Origin: an uncultured Prevotellaceae bacterium | GTDB taxonomy: Bacteria > Bacteroidota > Bacteroidia > Bacteroidales > Bacteroidaceae | Assembly (NCBI GenBank): GCA_902768785.1 | Contig: CACXMM010000017.1 | Location: forward strand, 1-64,000 | Direction: 5' to 3' | Length of the DNA stretch: 64,000 bases | In this document: positions 8,897 to 17,358 of the stretch, piece by piece | Position numbering within the stretch: position 1 is the first letter of the stretch | How the letters are laid out: each line of letters begins with the position of its first letter | Notes under the pieces: model-generated | Databases searched by the model: none | What the model was told of the DNA's origin: nothing | Seen by the model: the letters and a program-made list of their open reading frames with translations, nothing else | Program-made: the position numbers and the translations under genes

Positions 8897-9508
8897 ATGA
8901 AGAACGTCATCATTGCCGATGACCACCGTCTGGTGGCAAATGGAATTGCCAGTCTTATCGATGGGAAAGAGGGCATCAAGGTATTAGCGGTAGCGAATAC
9001 CCTTAAGGAAACGGCCACATTCCTCTCCCGTCATCAGCCCGACATTCTCCTGTTGGATGTGGCCATGCCCGATGGTGACGGCATTGATGCCATCAAGGAG
9101 TTCACGACACTCTGCCCCACCCTACGCATCATCGTTCTTACTACCTATGCCGAGCCCGCGGTTATCCAACGTGCCAAAGAAAATGGTGCCCATGGCTATA
9201 TCCTAAAGAATAGCAGTACCGAAGAACTGATCGAGGGAATCTGCACGGTAGGAGGTGGTGAGTTCTACATCTGTAAGGAATCGAGAAACCTGATGATTGG
9301 TCTGAACGAGGCTCCCCCGGAGCTGACCATCCGCGAACGGGAAATCCTTCGGCTGATTGTCGAAGGTAACACCATGAAACAGATTGCCGACAAGTTGCAC
9401 TTAGGTTTTGAAACCGTCCATAGCTATACGAAATATATCCGACAAAAACTGGGATGCAACAACACGGCATCCTTGGTTCGCATAGCCATGGAACGGCATC
9501 TTATATAA
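8897..9508 (+). CDS. LuxR/NarL-family response regulator
   Basis: 203 residues. The receiver domain (1-120) has the acidic pair DD at 8-9, the phosphorylatable Asp54 in LLLDVAMPDGDG, a Thr in VLTTYA and the Lys in YILKNSS. A LuxR-type helix-turn-helix follows (about 140-200): ELTIREREILRLIVEGNT and the recognition region ETVHSYTKYIRQKLG. It is the expected partner of the TPR kinase upstream. The ATG at 8897 is used because the frame upstream runs through the promoter at 8841-8871. It ends directly against the stop codon of convergent yggS. Confidence 0.9.
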   Translation: MKNVIIADDHRLVANGIASLIDGKEGIKVLAVANTLKETATFLSRHQPDILLLDVAMPDGDGIDAIKEFTTLCPTLRIIVLTTYAEPAVIQRAKENGAHGYILKNSSTEELIEGICTVGGGEFYICKESRNLMIGLNEAPPELTIREREILRLIVEGNTMKQIADKLHLGFETVHSYTKYIRQKLGCNNTASLVRIAMERHLI

Positions 9509-10183
9509 TTAAGTATAGACCCGCGGTCCGAAGATCGTGGTGCCTACCCTGACCATCGTACTACCGCATTCCACTGCAATAGGATAGTCGTGACTCATAC
9601 CCCAGGAACGTTCACAGAAAGAATCCTCTTCAGCGAAATAGCACGCCTTCACCTCATCGAAGAAGGAAGATGCCATCATCATCTCCCGACGGATCTGTTC
9701 CGAGTCCTCCACATAACTGGCCATCATCATCAAACCACAGATGCGTACATGATTTAGATCACGCCACTCGCCGGAAGCCAACAATTCCCGACAGGTATCA
9801 AGCGTAAGACCATATTTGGTCTCTTCTTCAGCAATGTGCAACTCCAACAGCACATCGATCACCCGATTGTATTTTGCTGCTTGCTTATCGATCTCCCGCA
9901 GCAGCTTCATGGAATCCACCGCCTCAATCATTGAAATATACGGGGCGATATACTTCACCTTGTTCGTTTGCAGATGACCGATAAAATGCCACTCGATATC
10001 GGCAGGCAAGGTTGCGTGTTTTTGTTTCAGTTCCTGTTCATGACTCTCACCAAAGATACGCTGTCCCTCTTCATAGGCCGCCATCAGATACTCATTGGGA
10101 TGGTATTTGCTCACTGCCACCAACCGCACCCCTTCGGGCAGGTCGGACAGCACTTTCCTTAGATTCTCCTTTACATTCCACAT
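9509..10183 (-). CDS. YggS/PLPBP-family pyridoxal phosphate homeostasis protein
   Basis: 224 residues, the usual size for the family. The PLP-binding Lys26 sits in LVAVSKYHP, followed by IFGESHEQELKQK, WHFIGHLQTNKVKYI and the C-terminal glycine-containing phosphate-binding region (ECGSTMVRVGTTIFG) of this TIM-barrel fold. Members have no known enzymatic activity and buffer PLP levels. It is last in the run menA, DUF4494, yggS on the minus strand, with gaps of 14 and 13 bp, so the three are probably one transcript. The stop codons of yggS and the response regulator are adjacent, with no terminator between them. Confidence 0.92.
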   Translation of the reverse strand: MWNVKENLRKVLSDLPEGVRLVAVSKYHPNEYLMAAYEEGQRIFGESHEQELKQKHATLPADIEWHFIGHLQTNKVKYIAPYISMIEAVDSMKLLREIDKQAAKYNRVIDVLLELHIAEEETKYGLTLDTCRELLASGEWRDLNHVRICGLMMMASYVEDSEQIRREMMMASSFFDEVKACYFAEEDSFCERSWGMSHDYPIAVECGSTMVRVGTTIFGPRVYT

Positions 10184-10196
10184 GTCTCACTCCACA

Positions 10197-10646
10197 CTAC
10201 TTACTCTGATGCTCGAACACATCCATGATTGCAGTCTCGACAATGCTGGCAATGACATAGTCGATCATTGTACCACCCATCACCGTATCGATATTCTTCA
10301 CAGCTCCTGGTAAGGTGGCAGCATGCACGAGATAATATACATTTGAGCGTTTTTCCTTTTCCGTCTTCTCATCGATAGTGATGAACTGGAGCTTGGCCTT
10401 ATACCAGCGGTCAGCATTCTCCTCCTCACTGAAGAAGATCTCCTTATAAGAAGCTTTCTTGATATCCACCACATCGAATTCACCACTGATATACGACGAC
10501 ATCTCCTCAGTGATGCAATTCTCTGCTTCGGTGAAGCTCAAGGCATCCACCACATATTGCTCCTTCACTTTCTTCTGCATGCCATCTTCCATGGTCTTCT
10601 CATACTGCACTTTGGTCTCAAACCATTCTGCTGTTCTTGTTCTCAT
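10197..10646 (-). CDS. DUF4494 domain protein
   Basis: 149 residues, cytoplasmic, without signal or membrane segments. The pattern WFETKVQYEKT...YVVDALSFTEAE...EEMSSYISGEFDVVDIKKASYKEIF is that of DUF4494, a small Bacteroidetes-specific family of unknown function. It sits between menA (14 bp upstream) and yggS (13 bp downstream), presumably in one operon. The neighbourhood gives no firm clue to function. Confidence 0.85.
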   Translation of the reverse strand: MRTRTAEWFETKVQYEKTMEDGMQKKVKEQYVVDALSFTEAENCITEEMSSYISGEFDVVDIKKASYKEIFFSEEENADRWYKAKLQFITIDEKTEKEKRSNVYYLVHAATLPGAVKNIDTVMGGTMIDYVIASIVETAIMDVFEHQSK

Positions 10647-10660
10647 TATATCTTGAAATT

Positions 10661-11551
10661 TTATATGAATATACCAATACTTACTAACAAACCATAGACA
10701 AACATGTTCCGAGCCGTCTCTCCCAATATCTGATTCAGTGCCCTGCCGTGGTCAATACGTACCATCCGGCGGTATGTGATCACATGAAGCAGCAGGTAGC
10801 CCAAGGGGAGTATGGTAGCCCATGGATGGCCGTTCACGGTAAAGACGATGCCTAATAGGCAAGCTACGATGCCCAGCAACAGGTACATGATCCTACTGCC
10901 CTGTTTGCCTAATCTCACGGCAAGGGTATTCTTCCCCACCCGCTCATCATTCTCTATGTCACGGTAGTTATTAATCATCAATAAAGTATCGATTACCAAG
11001 CCGCAGGCCACCGAGGCCACCCCGACCTCCCATGTATAGGTATGGGTGATCAGATAATAAGGTATGCATACGGGAATAATGCCGAAGAAGACCAGCACCA
11101 GTAGGTCTCCCATACCCACATAACTGAGATGGGTGGTATAAAGGAAACAGAACACCACACAGACCAATCCGATCAGCACCATCTCCATGCCGCCATAGAT
11201 TACCAAGGGCAGGCCGGTGATACACGCCAGTAAGGTGGTGATACCGATGGCACGCCGCATTGAATGGGCATCCACCCATCCCATGGCACAAGCCCGTTTC
11301 GGTCCTAACCGCGTCTCATCATCATTACCTTTCATAAAATCGAAATAATCGTTCACGAAGTTGGCATCGATCTGCATGATGAAGGCGAACAGCAGACAAA
11401 GGATGGCAGGCAAACATCGGAAGACAGTCTCGCTGACTGCTGCCAGCGACAGACCGATCATTACGGGAACGGCAGCCCCCGTCAGTGTTTTCGGTCGTGC
11501 AGCTAACAGCCATGCTCTCCATGAATTCGTCTTGATATTCTCTTCTCTCAT
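10661..11551 (-). CDS. menA: 1,4-dihydroxy-2-naphthoate polyprenyltransferase
   Basis: 296 residues with about eight to nine membrane helices. The UbiA-family aspartate motifs are present: NDYFDFMKGND near residue 66 (first Asp-rich motif, binds the prenyl diphosphate) and NNYRDIENDERVGKNTLAVRLG (second motif), which together with ARPKTLTGAAVPV near the N terminus fit MenA. It joins dihydroxynaphthoate to a polyprenyl chain in menaquinone synthesis at the inner membrane. The start at 11551 is preferred over one at 11620 because the promoter box (11575-11582) lies between them. It shares a divergent promoter region with the HD gene. Confidence 0.9.
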   Translation of the reverse strand: MREENIKTNSWRAWLLAARPKTLTGAAVPVMIGLSLAAVSETVFRCLPAILCLLFAFIMQIDANFVNDYFDFMKGNDDETRLGPKRACAMGWVDAHSMRRAIGITTLLACITGLPLVIYGGMEMVLIGLVCVVFCFLYTTHLSYVGMGDLLVLVFFGIIPVCIPYYLITHTYTWEVGVASVACGLVIDTLLMINNYRDIENDERVGKNTLAVRLGKQGSRIMYLLLGIVACLLGIVFTVNGHPWATILPLGYLLLHVITYRRMVRIDHGRALNQILGETARNMFVYGLLVSIGIFI

Positions 11552-11574
11552 TGCAAAAAAAATAAAATTGCTTG

Positions 11575-11602
11575 CAAAAGTAAACAATTTCGTGTATATT
11601 TG
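11575..11602. promoter_or_regulatory. Divergent promoter boxes, menA (-) and HD-domain gene (+)
   Basis: TACTTTTG on the minus strand (11582-11575) is 23 bp before the menA start, and TATATTTG on the plus strand (11595-11602) is 23 bp before the HD gene start. The two -7 boxes are 12 bp apart, so polymerase binding at the two sites should be mutually exclusive. Confidence 0.6.
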
Positions 11603-11625
11603 CAAATTATTTAAGGACAAAGAGA

Positions 11626-12285
11626 ATGGAAAATCATGTGAGTCTGGATCTGATGGAATTCATCGAGCGCACGATCCTTCCCCGTTATGCAGCCTTCGAC
11701 AAGGCACACGGTATGCAGCATGTCACCAGTGTCATCAAACGGTCGTTGGAGATTGCACGAAAGTCGGGCGCAGATCTGAACATGTCCTATACCGTAGCCG
11801 CCTATCATGACTTAGGACTATCAGGGCCACGTGCCATCCACCATCTCACCAGTGGTAAAATCCTCGCTGCTGATGTCCGTCTACGCCGCTGGTTCACTGC
11901 AGATCAGATTAAGATCATGAAAGAAGCCGTGGAAGATCATCGCGCCTCTGCCAGTCATGCACCACGCAGCCTATATGGGAAGATCGTGGCGGAGGCCGAT
12001 CGTGATTTAGATCCCATGACTGTATTCCGCCGCACCGTTCAATACGGTTTATCCAATTACCCAAAGAAGAGCCGTGAGGAGCAGTGGGAGCGTTTCGTGG
12101 AACATATGCAGAACAAATACGCTGAGCATGGCTATATTCGTTTGTGGATGCCCCACTCTCCCAACGAGTCAAAGCTTAAGGAGATTCGCCAGCTCATCAA
12201 CGACCCGCCCCAATTACGGGAAGTTTTTGAACGCATCTTCGAGGAAGAATCCTCTAACGGAAAGAATGGGGTTTCATCGAACTAA
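11626..12285 (+). CDS. HD-domain metal-dependent phosphohydrolase
   Basis: 219 residues, soluble. The HD-fold metal ligands are recognisable: His in KAHGMQHV (around residue 28-33), the His-Asp pair in AAYHDLGLSG (about 65), further histidines in EDHRAS (about 108), and Asp in VAEADRDLDP (about 125). HD proteins hydrolyse phosphomonoesters, nucleotides or cyclic nucleotides; nothing indicates the substrate. No extra domain such as RelA or PAS is attached. It is a single gene with its own promoter box at 11595-11602. Confidence 0.8.
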   Translation: MENHVSLDLMEFIERTILPRYAAFDKAHGMQHVTSVIKRSLEIARKSGADLNMSYTVAAYHDLGLSGPRAIHHLTSGKILAADVRLRRWFTADQIKIMKEAVEDHRASASHAPRSLYGKIVAEADRDLDPMTVFRRTVQYGLSNYPKKSREEQWERFVEHMQNKYAEHGYIRLWMPHSPNESKLKEIRQLINDPPQLREVFERIFEEESSNGKNGVSSN

Positions 12286-12330
12286 TAAAGCTATTCGTTG
12301 AAAAGATTTCGCTTCGCCGACAAAAAGCAT

Positions 12331-12338
12331 TACCTTTG
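12331..12338 (+). promoter_or_regulatory. -7 promoter box of the DUF4923 lipoprotein gene
   Basis: TACCTTTG, with TTTC (12307-12310) exactly 20 bp upstream as a one-mismatch -33 box. It leaves a leader of about 30 nt to the ATG at 12373. Confidence 0.6.
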
Positions 12339-12372
12339 AACAACAAATAAATATTTAACAAAACAGACAGAT

Positions 12373-13014
12373 ATGAAAAAGAAAACAATTTTAGCATGTG
12401 GCGCTGCCCTCCTGTTGTCGAGTTGCGGCTTCACAGGAGGTACGGCCACCAACGGAGCCAATGCTACCGATGTGTTGGGCGGCATCTTAGGAGCCATCAC
12501 CAACACCAATACGTTAGGTGAAATACTCTACGAAGTAATTGGTGCTTCGAAACTCTCTGAAAAAGATGTAATCGGCACATGGAAATACTACCAGCCCGGA
12601 TGTGCCTTCACTTCAGAGAATGCCTTAGCTGCAGCTGGAGGAAAGGTGGTGGCCGCTGAAGCGAAAGAGAAACTACTGCCCACTTACAAGAAACTGGGTA
12701 TCAAAAGCAGTAACACCTATTTCACCTTTAACCAAGACGGTACGTTCTCAGCCAAGGTGATGGGAAAGACCATTAGCGGTACCTACAAGTTTAACAGCAG
12801 TAACAGTTCTGTACAGATGCAGACCCTGCTGCTTTCCACCACCGGTTACCTGACCCGTAACCCACAAGGTATCAGTCTGCTCTTTGAATCGAAAAAACTC
12901 CTTACTGCTCTCCAAGTGGTAGGTGCAGCCAGCGGTAACAGTACACTGGGCACTGTCAGTGAGATTAGTAAGAACTACGATGGTATTCGTTTGGGATTTG
13001 ACCTGTCAAAGTAG
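12373..13014 (+). CDS. DUF4923 family lipoprotein
   Basis: 213 residues. A type II signal peptide ends in LLLSSC, giving lipidated Cys18. Then come a Gly/Ala/Asn-rich low-complexity part (19-50) and a lipocalin-like beta-rich domain with VIGTWKYYQPGCAF, FTFNQDGTFSAKV and ISGTYKF, which matches DUF4923, a Bacteroidales family of unknown function. It is probably held in the inner leaflet of the outer membrane. It converges with the small membrane-protein gene on the other strand, 16 bp away. Confidence 0.82.
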   Translation: MKKKTILACGAALLLSSCGFTGGTATNGANATDVLGGILGAITNTNTLGEILYEVIGASKLSEKDVIGTWKYYQPGCAFTSENALAAAGGKVVAAEAKEKLLPTYKKLGIKSSNTYFTFNQDGTFSAKVMGKTISGTYKFNSSNSSVQMQTLLLSTTGYLTRNPQGISLLFESKKLLTALQVVGAASGNSTLGTVSEISKNYDGIRLGFDLSK

Positions 13015-13030
13015 GAGGCATTCCTACCGA

Positions 13031-13186
13031 CTACGCCCTGTAGTACATATACCAGACATAGGCGAGCGCAGCCACGATAGCGAGCATCACGATGCTCTTT
13101 ATCAGGCAGCTCGCCACTTTTTTGATGATACAGAAAGCCACCACCACGGCGATGATCACCAACACATAAAAACTATAATTCTCCAT
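13031..13186 (-). CDS. Small membrane protein, 51 residues, coupled to rluA
   Basis: The minus strand reads MENYSFYVLVIIAVVVAFC, then IIKKVASCLIKSIVML, then AIVAALAYVWYMYYRA and stop. Two hydrophobic helices are separated by a short Lys/Ser turn, suggesting a small inner-membrane hairpin protein. The ATG lies 3 bp after the rluA stop codon (TAA GAA ATG), so translation is probably coupled. I do not recognise a family. Support comes from the clean membrane pattern, the tight fit between rluA and the convergent DUF4923 gene, and the absence of an overlapping alternative. Confidence 0.65.
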   Translation of the reverse strand: MENYSFYVLVIIAVVVAFCIIKKVASCLIKSIVMLAIVAALAYVWYMYYRA

Positions 13187-13189
13187 TTC

Positions 13190-14089
13190 TTATCTCTCAA
13201 ATACTTTCTTAAAGCTCCCGGGAATGGGTGAAACAAACTCCATCCGCTCACGAGTGATGGGGTGTTCAAAACAGAGCACATAGGCATGCAGTGCCAATCT
13301 GCCACAGGGATCATCACCATTGCCATACTTAGTATCGCCACATACGGGATGACCCATATCAGCAGAGTGCACACGGATCTGGTTCTTCCGTCCCGTCTCC
13401 AACTTATACTCCACCAACGAATAACCGTTCTTCTTCTTCAGTGTGTGAAAATGGGTCACGGCATATTTCCCCCCATTATCCACTGGCGATGAATAAGTGA
13501 TATATGCCTTGTTATCTTTTAGCCAATTGGCAATGGTGCCTCCTTCTTCTTCCATCTCACCGCTCACCACAGCCACATAACGGCGGTCATAAACAATGTC
13601 GTGCCATTCATGCTCCAAAATCTGCTCTGCTTGCATGGTTTTCGCATAGATCATCAGTCCACTGGTATCACGGTCAAGACGGTGAACCACATGGGCATGG
13701 CAACGCTGATGACTCTTATAAAAATAGTCGTCAAGCACTGATTTTACGTTCAGTGAGGAATGACCGGCAGCCATTGACAGGATACCGACTTTTTTTTCCA
13801 CCACCACAATATGCTCATCTTCGAAGACAATCTTCAGGTAACGGCTCTTTAAGATCTCTTGGTTCCGTTTCGTCTTACTGACGGATACTGTCATACCCGA
13901 CTCCAACGGGAAGTCGAACTGCTTCTCCACCCGTTTGTTCACCCGGATGCCGCCACCCTTTAAGGTTGCCTTGATCTTCGTACGACTACCGTTGACATGT
14001 GTCAGCAGGAACTCCAGCAATGGCTGGGCCTCTGTTACCTGATAGTGAGCGTATTCTCCTTGTTGTTCGTTAAAAATATATTTCTTCAT
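13190..14089 (-). CDS. RluA-family rRNA/tRNA pseudouridine synthase
   Basis: 299 residues. An S4 RNA-binding domain (about 25-75, with LLTHVNGSRTKIKATLKGGGIRVNKR) precedes the pseudouridine synthase domain (about 85-290). The catalytic Asp is in the signature HRLDRDTSGLMIYAKT (about 140), followed by ETGRKNQIRVH and GHPVCGDTKYG. It isomerises one or more uridines in rRNA or tRNA; which ones cannot be told from sequence alone. It follows galE by 99 bp and precedes the 51-residue membrane protein by 3 bp on the same strand. Confidence 0.9.
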   Translation of the reverse strand: MKKYIFNEQQGEYAHYQVTEAQPLLEFLLTHVNGSRTKIKATLKGGGIRVNKRVEKQFDFPLESGMTVSVSKTKRNQEILKSRYLKIVFEDEHIVVVEKKVGILSMAAGHSSLNVKSVLDDYFYKSHQRCHAHVVHRLDRDTSGLMIYAKTMQAEQILEHEWHDIVYDRRYVAVVSGEMEEEGGTIANWLKDNKAYITYSSPVDNGGKYAVTHFHTLKKKNGYSLVEYKLETGRKNQIRVHSADMGHPVCGDTKYGNGDDPCGRLALHAYVLCFEHPITRERMEFVSPIPGSFKKVFER

Positions 14090-14188
14090 CTACTTTCATT
14101 TCAAAATGAGCCCCTGATTCACATCAAGGGCCCATAACAACACAAACACAAAATAGCATGCCTGCCTGTGGCAGACGATGCGCTTATC

Positions 14189-15229
14189 TTATTGAATACC
14201 ATCCTCGCGCAGTTTCTTCTGCCATTTCCAGGCAGAGCGCAGGACATCCTCAATATTGGCTTCTGCTTTCCAGCCAAGCACCTTGTTGGCCTTGTCCACA
14301 TTGCCCCACACCTTCTCGATGTCACCTTCACGACGAGGAGCGTAGGCCCAATTCAGTTTCACACCCGTGGCCTTTTCAAATCCTTCCACCACCTCGAGTG
14401 TACTCAGTCCTGTTCCCGTTCCGATGTTGAACACCTCCACGGGATCTGTCTCAGGCTTGTCGAGCACACGCTCCATGGCCTTTACATGGGCCTTGGCGAG
14501 ATCCACCACATAGATATAGTCGCGAATGCAAGTTCCATCAGGAGTACTGTAGTCGTTGCCGAAAATCTTCAGTTGCTCACGGATACCAATGGCAGTCTGA
14601 GTAACAAAGGGTATCAGATTCATTGGTACGCCATTGGGCAGTTCACCGATCAATGCCGAAGGATGAGCACCAATGGGATTGAAGTAACGTAAGATAATGG
14701 CTTTGACCGCTGCTCCGCTGTGGATATAATCCTGAATGATTTCCTCATTGATCTGTTTGGTATTACCGTAAGGCGACAGGGCCTTCTGGATTGGTGCCTG
14801 CTCTGTCACAGGGAGGTTCTCTATCGAAGGCTGGCCATACACGGTACAACTCGATGAGAAGATAATGCCCTTCACATCATATTTCGGCATCAGTTCCAAT
14901 AGATTCAGCAAGGATGTGATATTGTTGCGGTAGTACATCAGTGGCTTCTCCACACTCTCACCCACCGCTTTACTGGCAGCGAAGTGGATAATGCCTTCAA
15001 TGGCGGGGTATTTCTTGAATACACCCTCCAAGGCCTCCATATCACAGCAATCAACCTGCTCGAAGGCCGGACGGATGCCCGTAATCTTCTCTATGCCATC
15101 AATCACCTCCACTTTCGAGTTGGAGAGGTTATCGATAATCACCACCTGATAGCCAGCCTGTTGCAGTTCAACGGTTGTATGACTTCCTATGAAGCCTGTA
15201 CCTCCCGTCACCAATATCGTCTGTTTCAT
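14189..15229 (-). CDS. galE: UDP-glucose 4-epimerase
   Basis: 346 residues, extended SDR family. The N-terminal NAD-binding motif GGTGFIGSH (about 8-16), DNLSNSK, the catalytic Ser in FSSSCTVYG and the Tyr/Lys pair in YGNTK, and the substrate region YFNPIGAHPS are all in place. It interconverts UDP-galactose and UDP-glucose, serving both galactose use and polysaccharide synthesis. galM and galK are 45 kb away in this window, so galE is not in their operon. Its own -7 box is at 15261-15268. Confidence 0.94.
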   Translation of the reverse strand: MKQTILVTGGTGFIGSHTTVELQQAGYQVVIIDNLSNSKVEVIDGIEKITGIRPAFEQVDCCDMEALEGVFKKYPAIEGIIHFAASKAVGESVEKPLMYYRNNITSLLNLLELMPKYDVKGIIFSSSCTVYGQPSIENLPVTEQAPIQKALSPYGNTKQINEEIIQDYIHSGAAVKAIILRYFNPIGAHPSALIGELPNGVPMNLIPFVTQTAIGIREQLKIFGNDYSTPDGTCIRDYIYVVDLAKAHVKAMERVLDKPETDPVEVFNIGTGTGLSTLEVVEGFEKATGVKLNWAYAPRREGDIEKVWGNVDKANKVLGWKAEANIEDVLRSAWKWQKKLREDGIQ

Positions 15230-15260
15230 CGTCAGATACCTTATTAATATGATTGAGCTG

Positions 15261-15268
15261 CAAAGTTA
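15261..15268 (-). promoter_or_regulatory. -7 promoter box of galE
   Basis: On the minus strand TAACTTTG, 31 bp before the galE ATG. A clear -33 box was not found. Confidence 0.5.
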
Positions 15269-15323
15269 CGTAATAATTTCGACACTTCCAAATTTTTCTC
15301 AAAAGAGTTGAGGTTTATGTGAT

Positions 15324-15351
15324 AAGTAACAAGTGTTAAGTGACAAGTGTG
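15324..15351. repeat. Heptamer array upstream of galE
   Basis: Four consecutive 7-bp units, AAGTAAC, AAGTGTT, AAGTGAC and AAGTGTG, 56 bp upstream of the galE -7 box. The rest of the 293-bp region between galE and the gene at 15523 shows no gene. It is one of ten such arrays in the window. Confidence 0.65.
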
Positions 15352-15522
15352 ATTAGACAAAAGATAAATGCGTACCTCCGAATAAAGTTTCATTATCTTT
15401 TTTTCTCCGATTAAACCATCAGCCAAATGATTCGTCTGATAGATAAATAACAATAATAATCACCCGTAGGGACAACCTCTTAAAGAAAGGATATCCCGAA
15501 TAAAAAAAGAAAGGAAGAAAAA

Positions 15523-15906
15523 ATGAAAAAGTTTTTTTTGGTAGCAGTAGCCATCATGACCATGACAAGTAGTTTCGCATCTACAGAGAACGACAAAGCA
15601 GGAAGATTTATGGAGTATCTCATGAATGCGAGAAACGTGGAAGACTATGATATGTCGTTCGACACCCGCCGACTGGCAGCGAAATTAGATCTCACCGCCG
15701 ATCAGATGGAGGCAGTGGAAGTGATACAGAACCAGTTCAACAATGCCATGACAACAGCCGCCAATAGCCGCGGATTCCAGCGCCATGCACAAGTTCGTGA
15801 GGCCATCACTAACGACATCCAGAAGATGCGTCTCATCCTGAACAGCAAACAGTTTGATTCCTACATGTCACTGCTGATGACCACCCTCCGCAACCGTCAT
15901 CTCTAA
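15523..15906 (+). CDS. Small secreted protein with an LTxxQ-like motif
   Basis: 127 residues. A signal peptide (1-19, ending SFA) is followed by an all-helical mature part. LDLTADQMEAVEVIQNQ carries the LTxxQ pattern known from periplasmic Spy/CpxP-type proteins, and a later stretch (MRLILNSKQFDSYMSLL) resembles the second half of that motif pair, where Spy-like proteins have 'L.. eQ...y'. A periplasmic chaperone or stress role is possible but only inferred. It is a single gene followed by a bidirectional terminator at 15950-15981. I saw no clear -7 box upstream. Confidence 0.65.
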   Translation: MKKFFLVAVAIMTMTSSFASTENDKAGRFMEYLMNARNVEDYDMSFDTRRLAAKLDLTADQMEAVEVIQNQFNNAMTTAANSRGFQRHAQVREAITNDIQKMRLILNSKQFDSYMSLLMTTLRNRHL

Positions 15907-15949
15907 GACTTTGGTTCAAGGCCACTAATGTTCCATGAATAGATAAAAA

Positions 15950-15981
15950 AAACGGTGTTCCCCATACGAGGAGCACCGTTT
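15950..15981. terminator. Bidirectional terminator between the LTxxQ-like gene and rnfA
   Basis: AAACGGTGTTCC (15950-15961) pairs with GGAGCACCGTTT (15970-15981) with one G-U pair and an 8-nt loop. A-rich sequence on the left and T-rich on the right allow it to work in both directions between the convergent genes. Confidence 0.8.
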
Positions 15982-16002
15982 TCTTATGATTAAGATGGTT
16001 GA

Positions 16003-16605
16003 CTAGTCAAGACCAAACAAGGTGCGCAAGCCACCGTCAACACCTGAGAATCCCATGAATGCCAGACTCAGCAGACCGGCGGTAACGAGAACGATAGCCG
16101 TCCCCCGCATACCTTTCGGAATATTCAGCAGAGCCATCTGCTCACGGATTCCCGCAAACACTACCAAAGCCAGACCAAAACCGATGGCAGTAGAGAACGC
16201 ATAGACGATGCTTTGCAGTAATGAGAAATCTTTCTGGATGACAAGGATTGCCACACCCAGTACAGCACAGTTCGTTGTGATCAGCGGCAGGAAGATACCC
16301 AGAGCCTGATAGAGTGCGGGCGAAACCTTCTTCAATACAATCTCCACCATCTGCACCAAGGCAGCGATGACGAGGATGAACACGATGGTCTGCAGATACT
16401 GCAGGCCGAAGGCATTCAGCACGAAATGCTGGATAAGATAGGTTACGATGGTGGCCAGCGTCATCACGAAGGCCACGGCAGCCGACATGCCCAGCGAGGT
16501 GTTCACTTTCTGCGACACGCCCAGGAAGGGACAGATGCCGAGGAACTGTGACAGGATGATATTATTGACAAATATCGCCGAGATGAAAATTAAAATATAT
16601 TCCAT
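16003..16605 (-). CDS. rnfA: Rnf/NQR-type electron transport complex subunit A
   Basis: 200 residues, six membrane helices. It contains FVNNIILSQFLGICPFLGVS, GIFLPLITTNCAVLG and a final GFSGVDGG, all typical of RnfA/NqrE. RnfA and RnfE are homologous and inserted in opposite orientation, forming the core that holds a [2Fe-2S] cluster between conserved cysteines (here in GICPF and TTNCAV). It is the last gene of the rseC-rnfBCDGEA operon. The 136-bp spacer before it is filled largely by octamer repeats. A terminator lies 22 bp past the stop. Confidence 0.94.
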   Translation of the reverse strand: MEYILIFISAIFVNNIILSQFLGICPFLGVSQKVNTSLGMSAAVAFVMTLATIVTYLIQHFVLNAFGLQYLQTIVFILVIAALVQMVEIVLKKVSPALYQALGIFLPLITTNCAVLGVAILVIQKDFSLLQSIVYAFSTAIGFGLALVVFAGIREQMALLNIPKGMRGTAIVLVTAGLLSLAFMGFSGVDGGLRTLFGLD

Positions 16606-16635
16606 ATGATTCGTTATTTCAATAATTCAAAACTT

Positions 16636-16723
16636 CGTTATTTCGGTATATCGTTATTTCGGTATATCGTTATTTCGGTATATCGGTATTTCGGTATTTC
16701 GGTATTTCGGTATTTCGGTATAA
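16636..16723 (-). repeat. Octamer tandem array before rnfA
   Basis: Eleven consecutive 8-bp units. On the plus strand they are CGTTATTT, CGGTATAT or CGGTATTT, ending CGGTATAA; on the coding strand this is (A)ACGAAAT/ACCGAAAT/ACCGATAT. One further unit stands alone at 16612-16619, next to the rnfA start. The array alternates regularly (CGTTATTT-CGGTATAT three times, then CGGTATTT four times), as produced by replication slippage. Confidence 0.85.
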
Positions 16724-16741
16724 CGACATTGCAATCCCGAT

Positions 16742-17329
16742 TTAACCATTACTCCTCATCTTGTTGATGACTGCCACCAGGAAGCCCAACGTGATGAAGG
16801 CTCCCGGAGGAAGCACGAACATCAGCATGTTATAGGTCTCGGGCAACAAGGTGAAACCAAACACCGAACCAGCGCCGAGAATCTCACGGCATACTCCCAG
16901 CAAGGTAAGACCGAAGGTGAAACCAAGTCCAATACCAATACCGTCCATCAAGCTGGCCACAGCACCGTTCTTTGCTGCAAAGGCTTCGGCACGTCCGAGG
17001 ATAACACAGTTCACCACGATGAGGGGGATAAACAAGCCTAACGAGGCATAGATAGCGGGCACATACGCCTGCATCACCATCTGCAGGATGGTAACGAAGG
17101 AAGCGATGACCACGATGAACACCGGGATACGCACCATATCAGGCGTAAGCTTCTTGATCAGGGAAATCACCACATTTGAACAGATCAGCACAAACATGGT
17201 GGCAAGTCCCATGGCAAGTCCGTTACTGGCACTGGTTGTCGTGGCCAGCGTAGGACACATACCGAGCATCAGGACGAACGTTGGGTTCTCCTTGACGATG
17301 CCGTTTTTGATAATGCTTATATAATTCAT
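16742..17329 (-). CDS. rnfE: Rnf electron transport complex subunit E
   Basis: 195 residues, six membrane helices. GMCPTLATTTSASNGLAMG near the N terminus and FIPLIVVNCVILGRAEAFA in the middle are diagnostic of RnfE/NqrD and carry the two cysteines that match those of RnfA. It forms the membrane core of the ion-pumping complex with RnfA and RnfD. It begins 28 bp after rnfG, a spacer that consists wholly of 7-bp repeats. Confidence 0.94.
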   Translation of the reverse strand: MNYISIIKNGIVKENPTFVLMLGMCPTLATTTSASNGLAMGLATMFVLICSNVVISLIKKLTPDMVRIPVFIVVIASFVTILQMVMQAYVPAIYASLGLFIPLIVVNCVILGRAEAFAAKNGAVASLMDGIGIGLGFTFGLTLLGVCREILGAGSVFGFTLLPETYNMLMFVLPPGAFITLGFLVAVINKMRSNG

Positions 17330-17330
17330 T

Positions 17331-17358
17331 GAGCTTTAATCTTTGAACTTTGTACTTT
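17331..17358 (-). repeat. Heptamer array before rnfE
   Basis: Four 7-bp units on the coding strand, AAAGTAC, AAAGTTC, AAAGATT and AAAGCTC, followed by A and the rnfE ATG. The first unit overlaps the rnfG stop codon, so the array is the entire spacer. Confidence 0.75.

Noticed and set aside
15244..15453. 69-codon minus-strand frame upstream of galE
   Set aside because: It overlaps the galE promoter and the heptamer array and has no recognisable protein features.
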